Positions 1-10,716 of a DNA stretch of 64,000 nt are shown here, one piece after another. Both the position numbers and the translations under genes were made by a program. How positions within the stretch are numbered: position 1 is the first letter of the stretch; each line of letters opens with the position of its first letter. Origin of the DNA: Puccinia triticina (Eukaryota; Basidiomycota; Pucciniomycetes; Pucciniales; Pucciniaceae); contig NC_070573.1 of the NCBI RefSeq assembly GCF_026914185.1, forward strand, positions 1,364,001 to 1,428,000. The letters run 5' to 3'. The notes under the pieces are model-generated. The model did no database searches and was not told the origin of the DNA. It saw only the letters and a program-made list of their open reading frames with translations.

Positions 1-1143
1 ATATGTATTAAGAATTCATCAAAAGGGTGAGTTATGAGAAAGCAACTTGATTTTAGAGGTTTTCTGAGTTGGAATGAAATAGTATAAAAATGAGAATGTG
101 CGGGAAAGCAGCCATGAACTCTATTAGCATAAAAATTGCCATCTAAGTAATAAAATTTTAAACCCCATGATTACCAAAGATATACAATCAGACAAACGGG
201 ATGAGTGACTTCAATTGATCTGAATTGACTGAATACAGCATAGTGAAACTCAGAAATATTAAAATGAATGTTAATACATTGTAGTTTCTATTCATATAAA
301 TAAGAACATGAATTCAGAAGACCATTTTAAGTCAATCAATAGTAACATATGCATGAGCTAAGAAATTAATTATTAACTCCCAGAAGTTTTATTTCTCAAA
401 TGAATGTGCATGGAATCTTAAAATTGAAAAAGTTTCAAAAGAAAATTTACTTTCAAAATATCCTTAACATAGAATCATGATAGACTAAAATAAGCTAGGA
501 AAGCCAACATTAGCATCATGATACTTGAAAGAATCAGGAATTTTATCTCTTGATTTGAATCAATATGGTTCAAGAGTGAACCCAGGTTTTTCAATCCAAC
601 TTACAACTGATCAACTCCTGAGTCCTAGAGTATGCCATTTTTTTTGGCAAATATCCCATGGAATGGAATGATTTTAATGGAAGTGATTTTCATAGCATAG
701 TTTAATATGATGGTTCATACTGTTCATTGACTCATTGAAAATTATTCCAATCACCACATAATTTTTACAATAATTCTAAACAAGATTCAATATTAATGGG
801 CTAGAAATAGACTAATGAAAGGGGTTCCCATGTGGAATTGAATAAATTATAAGTAAGAAGTTGTTTTCAGCAAAATATACATTTCTGTGAGGTGAATTTG
901 AGCCTTCATATCAGACTATATTTTCTGGTGTGGGTCACAGATATTAATTTTATTTCCCGCAAAAACTATGGGTAATTCATAGCTGTGCAGATTCCTCTGG
1001 CATTTTGTTTTCCCAAACTCGCGAGTTGCTTTCTGTCCGTTACATACCATTCTACACAACAAACAAAGTCAACTCCTGCTACTTTTTCCTCTTCCAGACT
1101 TTCCTTCCGACAAAGCAAAACAATCAATCAGTTCAATAAATTC
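1..1143. other. AT-rich flank, no gene seen
   Basis: About 1 kb of AT-rich sequence without a supportable coding region. An open frame begins at 985 in the same frame as the hAT transposase and ends at the TGA at 1207-1209. I found no terminal inverted repeat that would mark the left end of the hAT element, so its left boundary may lie here unrecognised or outside the window. Confidence 0.5.
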
Positions 1144-3139
1144 ATGTCAAGTCAATCTACCCAACAAGCTGGGTACACAAGCGATGCGTCTGAGGGCCGA
1201 TTTCGTTGATCCTCAAGAGTCACCACCCCTATCAAAAGACCTGGAATGATTAACCCTTCACCAGATTCGCGTCGTTCAATTACCCAGCCCCTTTTGTCGG
1301 ATAGAACTTCAAGTACAACTCAACCCAGAAAACGAAAGGCACCCTCAGAGTTGGATTCAGAATCAATATCCCAAGACACACCCATTGCCACAAAACAAAA
1401 AGGGAAGAAACCAACCGCCTCAAGTCGCTCTCAAAGAACTCCCAGAAACTCCGAAGCACAATCTTCCCAGGCTACTGACTATATCCAAGACTCTGATGAA
1501 GAAAATTTGAAGGCACAACCAAAACGGAAAAGACGCAACCCCGAGTTTGACGATGCCAGAGATTTTTTTTCTGAGCCATTTCGTCGCAAGGATGATGTAA
1601 GTCTTAAGAAAAAAAATATTATTATTAATAACACAATAACTCATCATCTGGGTTTTTCTTTGAAGCCTTCTGATAAACCACCACAGACATACAGCTGTAG
1701 GTGGTGTAGCAAAGAAGTACGAGTCTCTCAAAGCAGTTTTTCAAATCTTCGTGCGCATCGTGATGGGTCTCGTCAGGGTGGAAGAGTTTCAGAAGGATGC
1801 CCAAAACGTCGTGATGCTATTGCTGCTGGTGCCAAGCTCCCTCCGACCACTCTTGAAGAAGACAGACTGAAAAAGGCTGGTGGAAAACCTGGAACGATCA
1901 CTCACCATTTTGCCCCAGTTGAAAAATTCAACAACGTTGTACTCAACCAGATCTTAACTCTGTGGTTGTTACGTCAAGCAATCCCTTGGACTCGAGTTGA
2001 GGACGCTTATCTGCGAGCGGCGTTTCACTACTGTCAAGCTGGTGCCAACCTGTTTAAGCGAAGATGGGCAGCTGATTCGGCTAGAACGGTGTACTTGGAC
2101 TTACAAGCTGCAATGATCAAACGCGTAAAAGTGTGTACTCTAATTTGATTGTTTTTGAGAAAATTACTGACTAATTTGGTTGAAATGATCAATCATCAGG
2201 ATACCGACAGCAAGTTCAATCTTATACACGATGTGTGGACAACCAAAGGGAACCGTTTTGGATTCATTGGCGCTTTGGTTTCTTTTATTGATAACGATTG
2301 GAACTACAATGTCCTCCATCTGAGTCTCAAACTTGTTGCTTGTCACCACCGAGGGAGCTTGTTGGCCGAGCCAGTTATCAATGTTTTGAAGAAGCATCAA
2401 CTTCAGGGAAAGATAAGTTTTTTTTTTTGCTCTTGATAATATTTATACAATAAAAGATCCAAAATCTAATTGGGTTTCTTGTAAATACATGTTATGCCAG
2501 ACTACAGATTCAGGCTCAAACAACGGTACAATGGCTTCAACAATGCACTCCCAATTGTGTCTCCTTGAAGGAACCGACGAAATCGAATGGGACTACAATA
2601 CGATGCACATCAAGTGCTTTTGTCACAAGATAGCTTTGGTTGTTAATGCTGGTTTGAACGAATTAGGTCTTGAAGCCCCATCACCACCAAAGATCAAGAA
2701 ATCTTTTCTTGGCGCTTTCCCCTACTTGGACAAGCTGGAAAGAATCTTGGAAGAGGAGGATGAAGATGCTGCAGATGGATTGGTAGAGGAAAGCGATGCT
2801 GGTGACGATACCAATAGCAATATTTATAACAAGGATGAGGATGATGTGGTAGAAGACGATGATGTGGTAGAGGACGATGAGTATTCTGAACCGGTTGAGA
2901 GAGAAGATAACAATAGAAGAAATAGGAAGGCTGGAAATAAGAGTAAATCTGCTACAAACAGGAACGAGTCTAATGAGTTGCATGATTTGACTAAAGCAGT
3001 AGGTTTACAGTCTTCTCTCTTCTATTTTTCTTCAATTTTTGTGTGCTGACTGAACTATAAAAACAGTTGGACTTTGTAGTAAAAAAGATAACTGGATCGT
3101 TGAGAGACTCCTGTCCGTACAAGCGGAGGCAGTCGTGTG

Positions 3140-4140
3140 AGGGGATGGGTGCTGTTTAGGCTGCCCTCGTGGCTGGGTGGTCCGTGGTGATGAGCGCTGA
3201 AAATGGGGGGGATCAGGGATAGCTATTGGGTTTTGGGTGGTTTTGAGAAGTTCGCCGGGGGTTTGGATCCTTGGCGGCGGTTGTTTTGTTTGAGGGGAAG
3301 GGAGATGTGATCTTAAGGAAGAGGAAGGAAAAAGATCCGGAAAACTCTGATGAAGGATGATTGGCGGGCGGAGCCCGTAAGTTGAAACTCTGAAGATAGG
3401 ATCTATAAGCTCAGTGATGGTCCGTATTCCGGGGATCAGAATGCCATGGCCACCCATCATCCAAGTTTGAGCTGAACTTGGACTCCGGGCGACATGTCAC
3501 ATACATTTCATCACATCCTCCGCGCGCTACACGCGCACACACTCACAACAAACAAGATAAAAAAGAAGAAAGGAAACAACACAAGGGAAAATTAAGGAAA
3601 ACACAGTGTGATGAGTCAGGAAGAAAAGAACCAGAGGGAGGAAAATAAAAAGAGGAAAGAGAAAACAGAAAACACTCAAGACAGGCAGAACAAACAGAAG
3701 AGAAAGAAATCAGAAACAAACAAGGAAATAAACCCACATCAGGCGCTGTGTTAGGACCAAGAAAGCTGAAGAGGCATGGGGAACTGAGAAGGAAGGGAGA
3801 TGGGAAAATGGACAGAAGGAAAAGGAGAGATAGGGGAGCCAGTTGAAGGTGGAAATGTGATGAGAAGAGATCTTGAGGCCTGGGGAGTCGGGACTGCACC
3901 ATAACTTTCATTGAGTCGCAAGACCCAATGTTGGATTACCTAATCAACTTTCATTGAGTCGCGGGACCCAATGACGGATTACCTAATCAACTTTCATTGA
4001 GTCGCGGGACCCAATGACGGATTTCTGTCCACCCCAGCGTGGAAATTGAGTCTTGGGAAGTGAAAATAAACTTGAGTCTTGATGATCCTGCTGGCGGCGG
4101 TGATGCTCCTGAATAGCTGGCCACGAGAGGGGCCACCACA
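3140..4140. mobile_element. 1.0 kb insertion in hAT exon 4, 7-bp TSD
   Basis: The 7-mer TCGTGTG occurs at 3133-3139 and again at 4141-4147. Dropping the intervening 1,001 bp plus one copy rejoins the transposase exon in frame (…RRQSC then VWRQEFDRR…), so this is a clean insertion. It holds no convincing gene: a purine-rich stretch (about 3545-3880) and a 43-bp tandem repeat. The two ends share only a weak inverted similarity around CTCGTGGC, so the superfamily is unresolved; a hAT-like MITE is possible because of the near-8-bp duplication. Confidence 0.75.
3903..4023. repeat. 43-bp tandem repeat, 2.8 copies
   Basis: Copies at 3903-3945, 3946-3988 and a partial one from 3989. Each begins AACTTTCATTGAGTCG and continues through ACCCAATG to CTAATC. 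Copies 2 and 3 are near identical; copy 1 differs at a few positions. Confidence 0.9.
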
Positions 4141-5396
4141 TCGTGTGTATGGAGACAGGAATTTGACCGTCGTGCAGCAGGGAAAAACTTGAAGGGTCTG
4201 ATTGCAGGCTACGGAATCCGCTGGAACATAAAATATCAAAGCCGACAGCGTGCCTATGACGCAAGAGAAGTAAGTATTTGCGCTTCAATTAGCATTAAAA
4301 TTAAAATTTATCACTGATAGACTTGACTGTAGGTTATCAATGCAATGCTCCATGATGAGTATGTTAAATATCAAGATCAAATTTCCAAATCAAGTCGTAA
4401 AGAAAATTGCAAAAAGTTTGGTCACTTTAAGGAAATTCAGTTCTCAAATAAAGAATGGTTGATGATTAAAGAATTGAACGAGGAGTTGGAAGTAAGATAA
4501 AAAATTACAAAAAACGTATATATGACTTTTTTCAATAAGCTGATTTTTTTATCAGCCTTTCAACCATCTCACCAAATTAATGGAGGGTGACGGGGCTACA
4601 GGTGCTTTTGTGTTGCCAAATTACTATCAAACAATTAACAATTTGAAAAGGAAAGAGGAAGGATCCGACCGTGGAGATGCATTGCATCCAATGTATATCA
4701 AAATGATCGAAAAGCTCAAGACTTACCAGGACGAGGCGCTTGAATGTGAAACTCTTGTCATGGCAACGATTCTCCATCCAACATTCCGATTGAATCTTTT
4801 CACACATTGCTGGCCTGAAAAAGCTGACGAGGCAAAGAAATTATTGGAGCAACACTTTTTCAAGCGAGACGATATACTAAAACAACGTAAAGCTGAAGAT
4901 GAAAACAACTTGAAGAAAAAGACTCCAACGATCGATCAAGATAATATCTTTGAGCTATTCAGTGCTTCAGCCACCGAAGAAAGCAAAGAGCTTGAAGTTT
5001 ACATAAAAAACATGGATTGCCTACCAGGACCGAGTGCAAAAGATCCAAAGGCCCTGTTGGTATGGTGGAAGGTGTGTTTTTTAATAAACTCTTTTCAATT
5101 TGGAAATTACACTCATTTTTCACAACCTACAGGATCATTCATCAACTTATCCCGTTCTTGCATCCTTGGCAAAGGACTATCTCGCTTGCTCAGCATCTTC
5201 TTGTGCGGCCGAGCGTATCTTTTCTTCTGCTGCTGATGTCTGCTCAAGTGGGCGCGGTAGCTTAATACCGCGTACTATTGAGCAATGCGTTAGTAGTCAT
5301 CTCTGGCTCAAAGAAGGCGTACAAGTTACAGGAAGTTTTTCAAAAGCACAAAGTATTGTTTCTGCTTATACTGAATTTTCTGAAAACCAAAAGTAA

Positions 5397-5700
5397 TATT
5401 TTTCAAGTATTTTTCTCACTGTTTTGCACGTCTGAATCAAGTTTTTCTTACCTACAAAAAAAATCACATAAAAAATCAGACAAAAAAATCATGGAAAAAC
5501 AATTAGAAAAAAAACAGATTGATGTTATGACTAGTCTTATTTCAACTTTTTCCACATCCCCAACCACAAAAAAAAATCCCCTTTCTATGTTCATATTGAC
5601 TTCCCTGCACACCCAATTACTTGTTTTTTTTTTAATTTTTTTTTTTCAAGTAATTGATTGTGCCGGTTTCATATTGGGTATCCAGAAAATATTGATTGGT
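5397..5700. other. A/T-tract spacer after the hAT gene
   Basis: About 300 bp with long A and T homopolymer runs. Open reading is accidental; no conserved protein similarity was recognised. Confidence 0.5.
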
Positions 5701-5795
5701 TAGATTTAGTGCAAGTTACGCTAAGATTTAGCGCAAGTTACACTAAGATTTAGCACAAGTTACACTATGATTTAGCACAAGTTACGCTAGGTGTT
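5701..5795. repeat. 22-bp tandem repeat, about 4 copies
   Basis: Repeats of the form AGATTTAGCGCAAGTTACAC, differing at single positions (GCGC or GCAC; CGCTA or CACTA). They sit directly before the AGCGTAGC-rich array and may be subterminal repeats of a DNA transposon. Confidence 0.85.
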
Positions 5796-5799
5796 AGTA

Positions 5800-5946
5800 C
5801 TTAGCGTAGCTGATGTAATCGCTACGCTAATACATAGCGTAGCTGATATAATCGCTACGCTCATACATAGCGTAGCTGATGTAATTGCTACGCTCATACA
5901 TAGCGTAGCTGATGTAATCGCTACGCTCATACATAGCGTAGCGTTC
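5800..5946. repeat. 33-bp tandem repeat with internal palindrome, about 4 copies
   Basis: Unit starting CGCTACGCTAATACATAGCG, about four tandem copies. Every unit contains the inverted pair GCTACGCT / AGCGTAGC around a short loop, so transcripts could form a row of hairpins. The same 8-mer recurs in the elements at 5985-6176 and 10018-10716. Confidence 0.9.
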
Positions 5947-5984
5947 TGAGTTGCTAAAACCGCTAAATTTCAGCAATCATAATT

Positions 5985-6176
5985 TTTTTTAAGCGTTAAC
6001 TTCCTTCTCCTCATGTCAGCTAACACTACGCTAATAGTTATTTTATTTTTTTTGAAAAAAAAATAGTGTTAGCTGTCAATTTTGAGCGCTAACAGTAACT
6101 TTGGTGTAGCGTAGCTAAAAAAAGCTAACACTACGCTGCGCTACAGCTATTGTTAGCGTAGCTGACCCAGTGTTGC
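5985..6176. mobile_element. Terminal fragment of an AGCGTAGC-rich DNA transposon
   Basis: The last about 75 bp (ending …GCGTAGCTGACCCAGTGTTG) align with the right end of the element at 10018-10716, including AAGCTAACACTACGCT and the terminal GTTG. Reverse-complemented, the end reads CAACACTGGGTCAGCTACGC, matching the left terminus of the second copy (CAACACTGGGCCGCTACGC). No matching left end was seen here, so it may be the 3' part of the upstream hAT element or a separate truncated MITE. Confidence 0.6.
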
Positions 6177-6200
6177 TCAGGCCAAATATCGGACATTAGG

Positions 6201-6262
6201 CACAAGTCCCTCCCGCAAGCAGGAGGGTGCTTGCGCCCCGCGAGCACAGGGAGGGACTTGTG
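6201..6262. repeat. Perfect 14-bp inverted repeat (hairpin)
   Basis: CACAAGTCCCTCCC at 6201-6214 pairs perfectly with GGGAGGGACTTGTG at 6249-6262, with nested complementary segments (GCAAGC / GCTTGC) between. Related words (GGGGCTTGTGTTAAG near 6478, GGAGGGACTTGCCTC near 6731) recur within 600 bp. Confidence 0.8.
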
Positions 6263-6276
6263 TTAAGTTCGTCATC

Positions 6277-6717
6277 TTGTGTGGTGTGGTGTGGGTGATG
6301 ATCGCTTTGTTTACGGGGGATCAAGCGGGAACCGGCGAGTTCCTGTTTGCTTACCGGGAGCGCAGCGGTCCCCTCGTTCCAGGGGCCGGGGGACCGGCGC
6401 GCCGGGGGCGCCTCGCCAAGCGAGCCTCTGGAAGAGGAGGGGCCCGGCGGTGTTTCACCCGCCTCCCTCTGAAACGAGGGGCTTGTGTTAAGCTAGTTTA
6501 AGCTACATTAGAGCGGGAGGTGGGCCAAGTCCAAGGCACGGGAATACACTACGGTGCAGTTGGACGGTGGGCAGACGTCCGCGCCAACGTTGGCCGCCCC
6601 CCATCTGCCCCTGAGGCTGCAGGAAAGGTTTGCAGAGCGGACGTTGGGAGGAGGAAAAGTCCAGAAGGTCGGGCTGACCCAAACTTAACACAAGCGTACC
6701 CTCCTTGGGGGAGCGTA
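6277..6717. other. GC-rich spacer, no gene supported
   Basis: GC-rich sequence with several short open frames on both strands. None shows a recognisable domain and the frames overlap each other, as expected by chance in GC-rich DNA. Confidence 0.5.
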
Positions 6718-7297
6718 GCGACCTCCAAAGGAGGGACTTGCCTCTAAAGTTGCATTTCTGGCCCTACAGGATCAAGACAAATGGCAGGGAGGATGCCACA
6801 CTCCCCCATTTTCCCAATATCACCCTCTAGACTTCCAATCCTCTCCTTGCCTTTGGCACCAATGCCATTACAATCACCAGCTTCTTAGCTTATTTCACCC
6901 CACTTCAAACTCCCCTGTATCCATCCCCCCTGGTAAGAAACATCCTGTAAATGTTGTTACATGGTGGATTTCTGTACCCAATCCCCCCCTTTGAGCCCGC
7001 GCGGGATCAGGGAATTTCAAATTTTGAGCCCAAAAACCGCTGGATCACCACTCCAGAACCACTTCACAGTAGGTGGAGTGGGCTAGTAATTATGTGTGTC
7101 AGCTAGGTAAAAAAAACTATGAAATGGAAGCTGAGATTGCAGGCTACAAGTCTGTCTACTCAGATTTTTTTTAAACTAAAAACTACATTTTTAAAAACAT
7201 TTTGAAAAGAAAATATGTGTTTTTTTGCCAGAAATTCTTGAGTGTGTAGGGCCAATGGTGTGACTTTAGAGGTAAGCCTCTCCTTTGGAGACGCAAG
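6718..7297. mobile_element. MITE-like element with about 50-bp imperfect inverted repeats
   Basis: The left end (6718-6769: CTCCAAAGGAGGGACTTG…, CCTCTAAAG, GGCCCTACA) is an imperfect inverted copy of the right end (7244-7297: TGTAGGGCCA, CTTTAGAGG, CTCTCCTTTGGAG). The interior is non-coding and partly AT-rich. No clear target-site duplication was identified. Confidence 0.55.
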
Positions 7298-7660
7298 CTT
7301 GGGGCTGACCTCAACAGCGGCTAGGCCACAAATTCCACCCGGACGTTGTAGGGACTCTTGTGGGACACTAAATGTTTTATTTGGTGAAAATATCCTCTGA
7401 GGGGGAAATAAATTGCTAATAGGTTGAAAGGGTATTACAACTTACGGGTGGTTTGAAAGACCTGCCCCTCTAATGGTACTATGCAAATAACTAAGAGTCT
7501 TGTAATCAATATTTATAAAGATGTGGCTGATTCCAAGATAGATCTTACTTTTGTATAGTAATCTCTATCAGACCTAGATTCCTCAAATCACTATTCTTGC
7601 AGATCTGTTACAACTTCTGATGATGGGGGATAATATAATCCAGTGGGATTAATTATGTAA
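7298..7660. other. Non-coding spacer
   Basis: No open frame of note, no repeat or domain recognised. Confidence 0.4.
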
Positions 7661-7975
7661 AATAAAAGTGTTGTTGATGATGGGTTGTTGATGAGAAGGT
7701 TGGTAATGATCTCTTCCTTAAACAATTTCTTGATAAGGCACTTTAATCAATACCAGAACTTCTGGTTGCTACTACACTACTACTACTACTACTACTACTA
7801 CTTGTTATAATTGTTGTTGATGAAGTTGGTAATAATCTCTTCCTTAACAATCTCTTGATAAGGCACTTTAATTACTACTAGAGCTCCTGACTACTACTAC
7901 TACTACTGATTTAAACTTAACACTACCACTATCACTACCACTAAACTACCACTAAACTACCACTGTAACTAAACT
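7661..7975. repeat. About 135-bp tandem duplication with CTA microsatellites
   Basis: Two diverged copies of a block (TTGTTGATGA…GGTAATGATCTCTTCC…TTGATAAGGCACTTTAAT) start near 7669 and 7810. Each is followed by CTA/ACT trinucleotide runs (7769-7802, 7890-7910). A run of ACTACCACTAA units ends the stretch. Confidence 0.8.
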
Positions 7976-8094
7976 AACCACTGTGACCAAACCTTCCTAG
8001 GCTGATGGGGAAAAGATCTGATGAAGGGGGGAAAGAGGCCTCCTTATATATTGAAGGGTGAGGGAATTTAGCTCCAGGGGAACTCCTAATTGTG

Positions 8095-8290
8095 AGGGCT
8101 ATTTTCTGCAGGGGATAACATTTGCACAGCAAGATATGCATGTGTTGCACTGCCTGCCAAAAAAATGAGGTAATGGATTCTGCAGGAGGGGATATCAGTT
8201 GCACAGCAATATATGCATGTGTTGCACTGCCTGCCAAACAATGATGTAATTAATTCTGCAGGAAACTCCTTGAACGCCTTATCTGCCTGC
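8095..8290. repeat. About 78-bp tandem repeat
   Basis: Two close copies plus fragments of a unit running from CTGCAGGRGGATA through TTGCACAGCAA, ATGCATGTGTTGCACTGCC and TGCCAAA to a TCTGCAGG junction. Minus-strand open frames across it are repeat translations, not genes. Confidence 0.8.
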
Positions 8291-9538
8291 ATATGCTGCA
8301 CTGCATGATATCATGTGTTGCTAGGTGACCCAAACAACCTTCTGTAACCTACCATATGCCTGCATGTCCAGCTGTTGCCTTCTCCCATCCAGAATATTGG
8401 GGGTCAAAGCCTCTCCTCCCACATTGCTCCTTCCTTCCTTCTTCCTCCTCACCTAATTAATACTTCCATCCATATCCCATCATACTGAATCCTAGACCCT
8501 TATAAAGTAATATACCACCCTTATAAAGATAGTATACCCTTATCCAAGTAATATACCCTTATAACACTGTTTTACTTGATACACCACACCATCCTCCCTT
8601 CCATTCCTGGTTGAGACATGTGCTCCCAATACCTTCCACCTCTTCTATTGATAACATCCTTCCACCTCCCTGCCATCCTACCCGGTCATGGTCCTCCATT
8701 CCATCCCTGATCACGCCATCCATCCTACATAATCCTAGTCTGCCGTTCCATACGTGATAACACCATCCATCATCCCTCCGTCTGTAATGACTCCATCCCT
8801 CCCATGTACACATACACTGCTTGTATTATATATAACTTCCTCCTCTTATAATGAATGATAGCTGTATCTATGCTGTCCCAATACCTCTGCAATGTGCTTT
8901 TGGCATTGTCACGCCAATGGAGCACCACAACATTGGGCTTCAAGCTGGGATTACCCAGACGTCGGCCGCAGGGCCCAGCTGGGTGATGATGACATCCGAG
9001 ATGTGAAAAAGAGTTGCATGGAGGAGTTGATGATATCTGGCGACCAAGCCATGATGCAGTCAGATGCTGTTCACTCACCAGTGCAATCTCACAATCACTA
9101 CGGGAACAAAAATCCTGATGATATCCACCGCCACAGTCAACATCATATACCACACTCCCTACTTTTCATGAAGAGCAAACAGTGCAAAGTCCCAATTTTT
9201 TTTTCTTCTATGTAAAATCCGCCAGCACGCTTGGCAGATTGTACTGGTGGTCTCAGGAAACTCACTTTTTCAAGTGAGTTTCTGCCCTTGGGCCAACGGA
9301 AAGGTTGACTAGTCCGGTGACTCATCGGGAAGGTTGGCTCATTTCCAGGGGCAGCTGACCTGTTGACGATCTTGAGGGCGAGCCAACCATGCTGACCCAC
9401 CGGACAGATGGGTTGGCCGGACCCATCAGACAAGCCAACCATGCTGCCTTGCGGGTCGGCATGGTCAGACTAGGTCCGCCTGCCCTTTCCGTCAGTAGGA
9501 ACAGCCGACGGGAGGTTGGGTAGGGTCAGGCCAACCTG
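8291..9538. other. Non-coding, low-complexity stretch
   Basis: Contains short imperfect repeats of CCTTATAAAG/ATATACC (8497-8570) and a GC-richer part (9230-9530) with several GGTTGGC words. Open frames on both strands overlap and show no domain. Confidence 0.45.
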
Positions 9539-9916
9539 TGTTAGAAGATTATTCAAGATTGCATAGTACATATCCAAACTATGTACTTACTCAACAGCCA
9601 AACCTAGTAGAGTGATACCGCTTGTTCCCAAAACCTAACCTTGTATGTAGACTATATGTGGTAGCCCGGCCCGGCTCCTATTCTCTTTCCTCATCAAGAT
9701 TAGTAGACCGGACCCGGACGTGTGGAGAGATTACCACACCATGCTATCATTGTATAGGTTGGTGTTGTCATGCAATGTTATCGAGATTAGGAGACCGGAA
9801 CCGGACGTGTGGAGAGCTTACCACACCGTGCTATCATTGTATAGCCCTGAGTCCTTATAAGTTAAAAGCCGGCTCATCCGTCTTACACATTCTGTTATCC
9901 TGTGTTCTCTGAAACA
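9539..9916 (+). repeat. Copia-1 5' LTR (boundaries approximate)
   Basis: A TGTTAGAAG start and a TG…CA-like end (CTCTGAAACA) upstream of the Copia-1 gag suggest the 5' LTR. It contains a diverged internal duplication (9708-9761 and 9791-9843) of a block with CGGACGTGTGGAGAG and GCTATCATTGTATAG. The matching 3' LTR is missing because the element is truncated at about 19196, so the ends cannot be checked by LTR comparison. Confidence 0.5.
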
Positions 9917-10017
9917 ATGTTTGGTCAAGGAGTGAATGAGCTCGAGGCAGCAGAAGAAGAAAGAATTAGATAAAAAGATAAAAGATTGAGAAGAAAATTA
10001 CAAAAAAGAGATAGAAG

Positions 10018-10716
10018 CAACACTGGGCCGCTACGCTACACTACGCTAGAGGGCCACTTAGCGTTAGCGTAGCGGCGCTAATAGGAGGCCAGTTTTCCTG
10101 TAGTGTTAGCAGGATTTTACGCCGCTAACACCAAGCTTTAGCGTAGCTTTTTTTTCTGCGCTAACGCTTTTTTTAGCGTTAGCGCAAAAACAAATCTGCT
10201 ACGCTAACGGTTAGCGTAAGGGGATAGGCGCTAACGGATTTTTGCTCCCCCGGTAGCGTAGCGCAATGAATTCCCGCTACGCTAGGGCGGCAGAAACTGG
10301 GCAGAAATGACATTCTAGTTTTTTTCCTGCATTTGTGTGACTGCAGGAAAAAAATGGAGTGTTATTTCTGCCCAGTTTCATCTCTGTAGTTGCGCGGGGA
10401 CAAAATTGGGCTGTTTCTGCCCAGTTTTTTCCTCAGGCGGCGCTAGCATACACAAAATCTATGTTAAAAGTTAGTGTAGCTTTCTTCTAAGCTAACACCG
10501 CTACGCTAACGCTATCCAGACGAAATTGTAGCGTTAGCGGCTGTAAAAAAACAACCGCTAACGCTACGCTAGTGCTACACAAGTGCTTTCTTCTATCTTA
10601 GTAGTGTTAGCGGGAAAATCAGGCCGCTAACACTAGCGCCACTGTATCGTAGCTTAAAAAGCTAACACTACGCTATGCTAGCGGTAATGTTAGCGTAGCT
10701 GGCCCACCGTTGATGG
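10018..10716. mobile_element. Foldback/MITE inserted in the Copia-1 leader
   Basis: Left end CAACACTGGGCCGCTACGC; right end, reverse-complemented, CAACGGTGGGCCAGCTACGC. The interior is saturated with GCTACGCTA / TAGCGTAGC words in both orientations and a central inverted pair (ACTGGGCAGAAAT / ATTTCTGCCCAGT). Flanks ATAGAAGC and ATGGAAGA are at best a degraded 8-bp duplication, so hAT-like origin is an inference. It shares its right terminus with the fragment ending at 6176. Confidence 0.7.

Larger units (their letters stand above)
1144..5396 (+). pseudogene. hAT-family transposase gene, multi-exon, broken
   Basis: Cut-and-paste DNA transposase of the hAT superfamily. Inferred exons: 1144 or 1246-2124, 2200-2412, 2501-2998, 3067-3139 continuing at 4148-4269, 4333-4491, 4556-5071, 5133-5396. 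The first exon holds a BED-type zinc finger (CRWC, then NLRAH, about 1696-1760). The next exons carry the RNase H-like core (HDVWTTKGNRFG; TTDSGSNNGT; CFCHKIALVVNAGL) and an acidic Asp/Glu-rich insertion (2755-2900). The last exon is the hAT C-terminal dimerisation domain (SSCAAERIFSSAADV). Defects: an in-frame TGA at 1207 (start 1246 would avoid it), a 1.0 kb insertion inside exon 4, and an apparent exon 2 donor ATAAGT where GTAAGT would be expected. All other inferred introns are GT-AG and keep the frame. Family assignment is firm; exact ends of exons 1 and 2 are inference. Confidence 0.85.

Noticed and set aside
3543..3911. Hydrophobic, Ser/Leu/Phe-rich minus-strand frame of 122 residues
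   Set aside because: It comes from a purine-rich, low-complexity block in the non-coding insertion; composition alone explains it.
6277..6747. Several short frames on both strands in GC-rich DNA
   Set aside because: They overlap in different frames, have no domain and match expectation for stop-poor GC-rich sequence.
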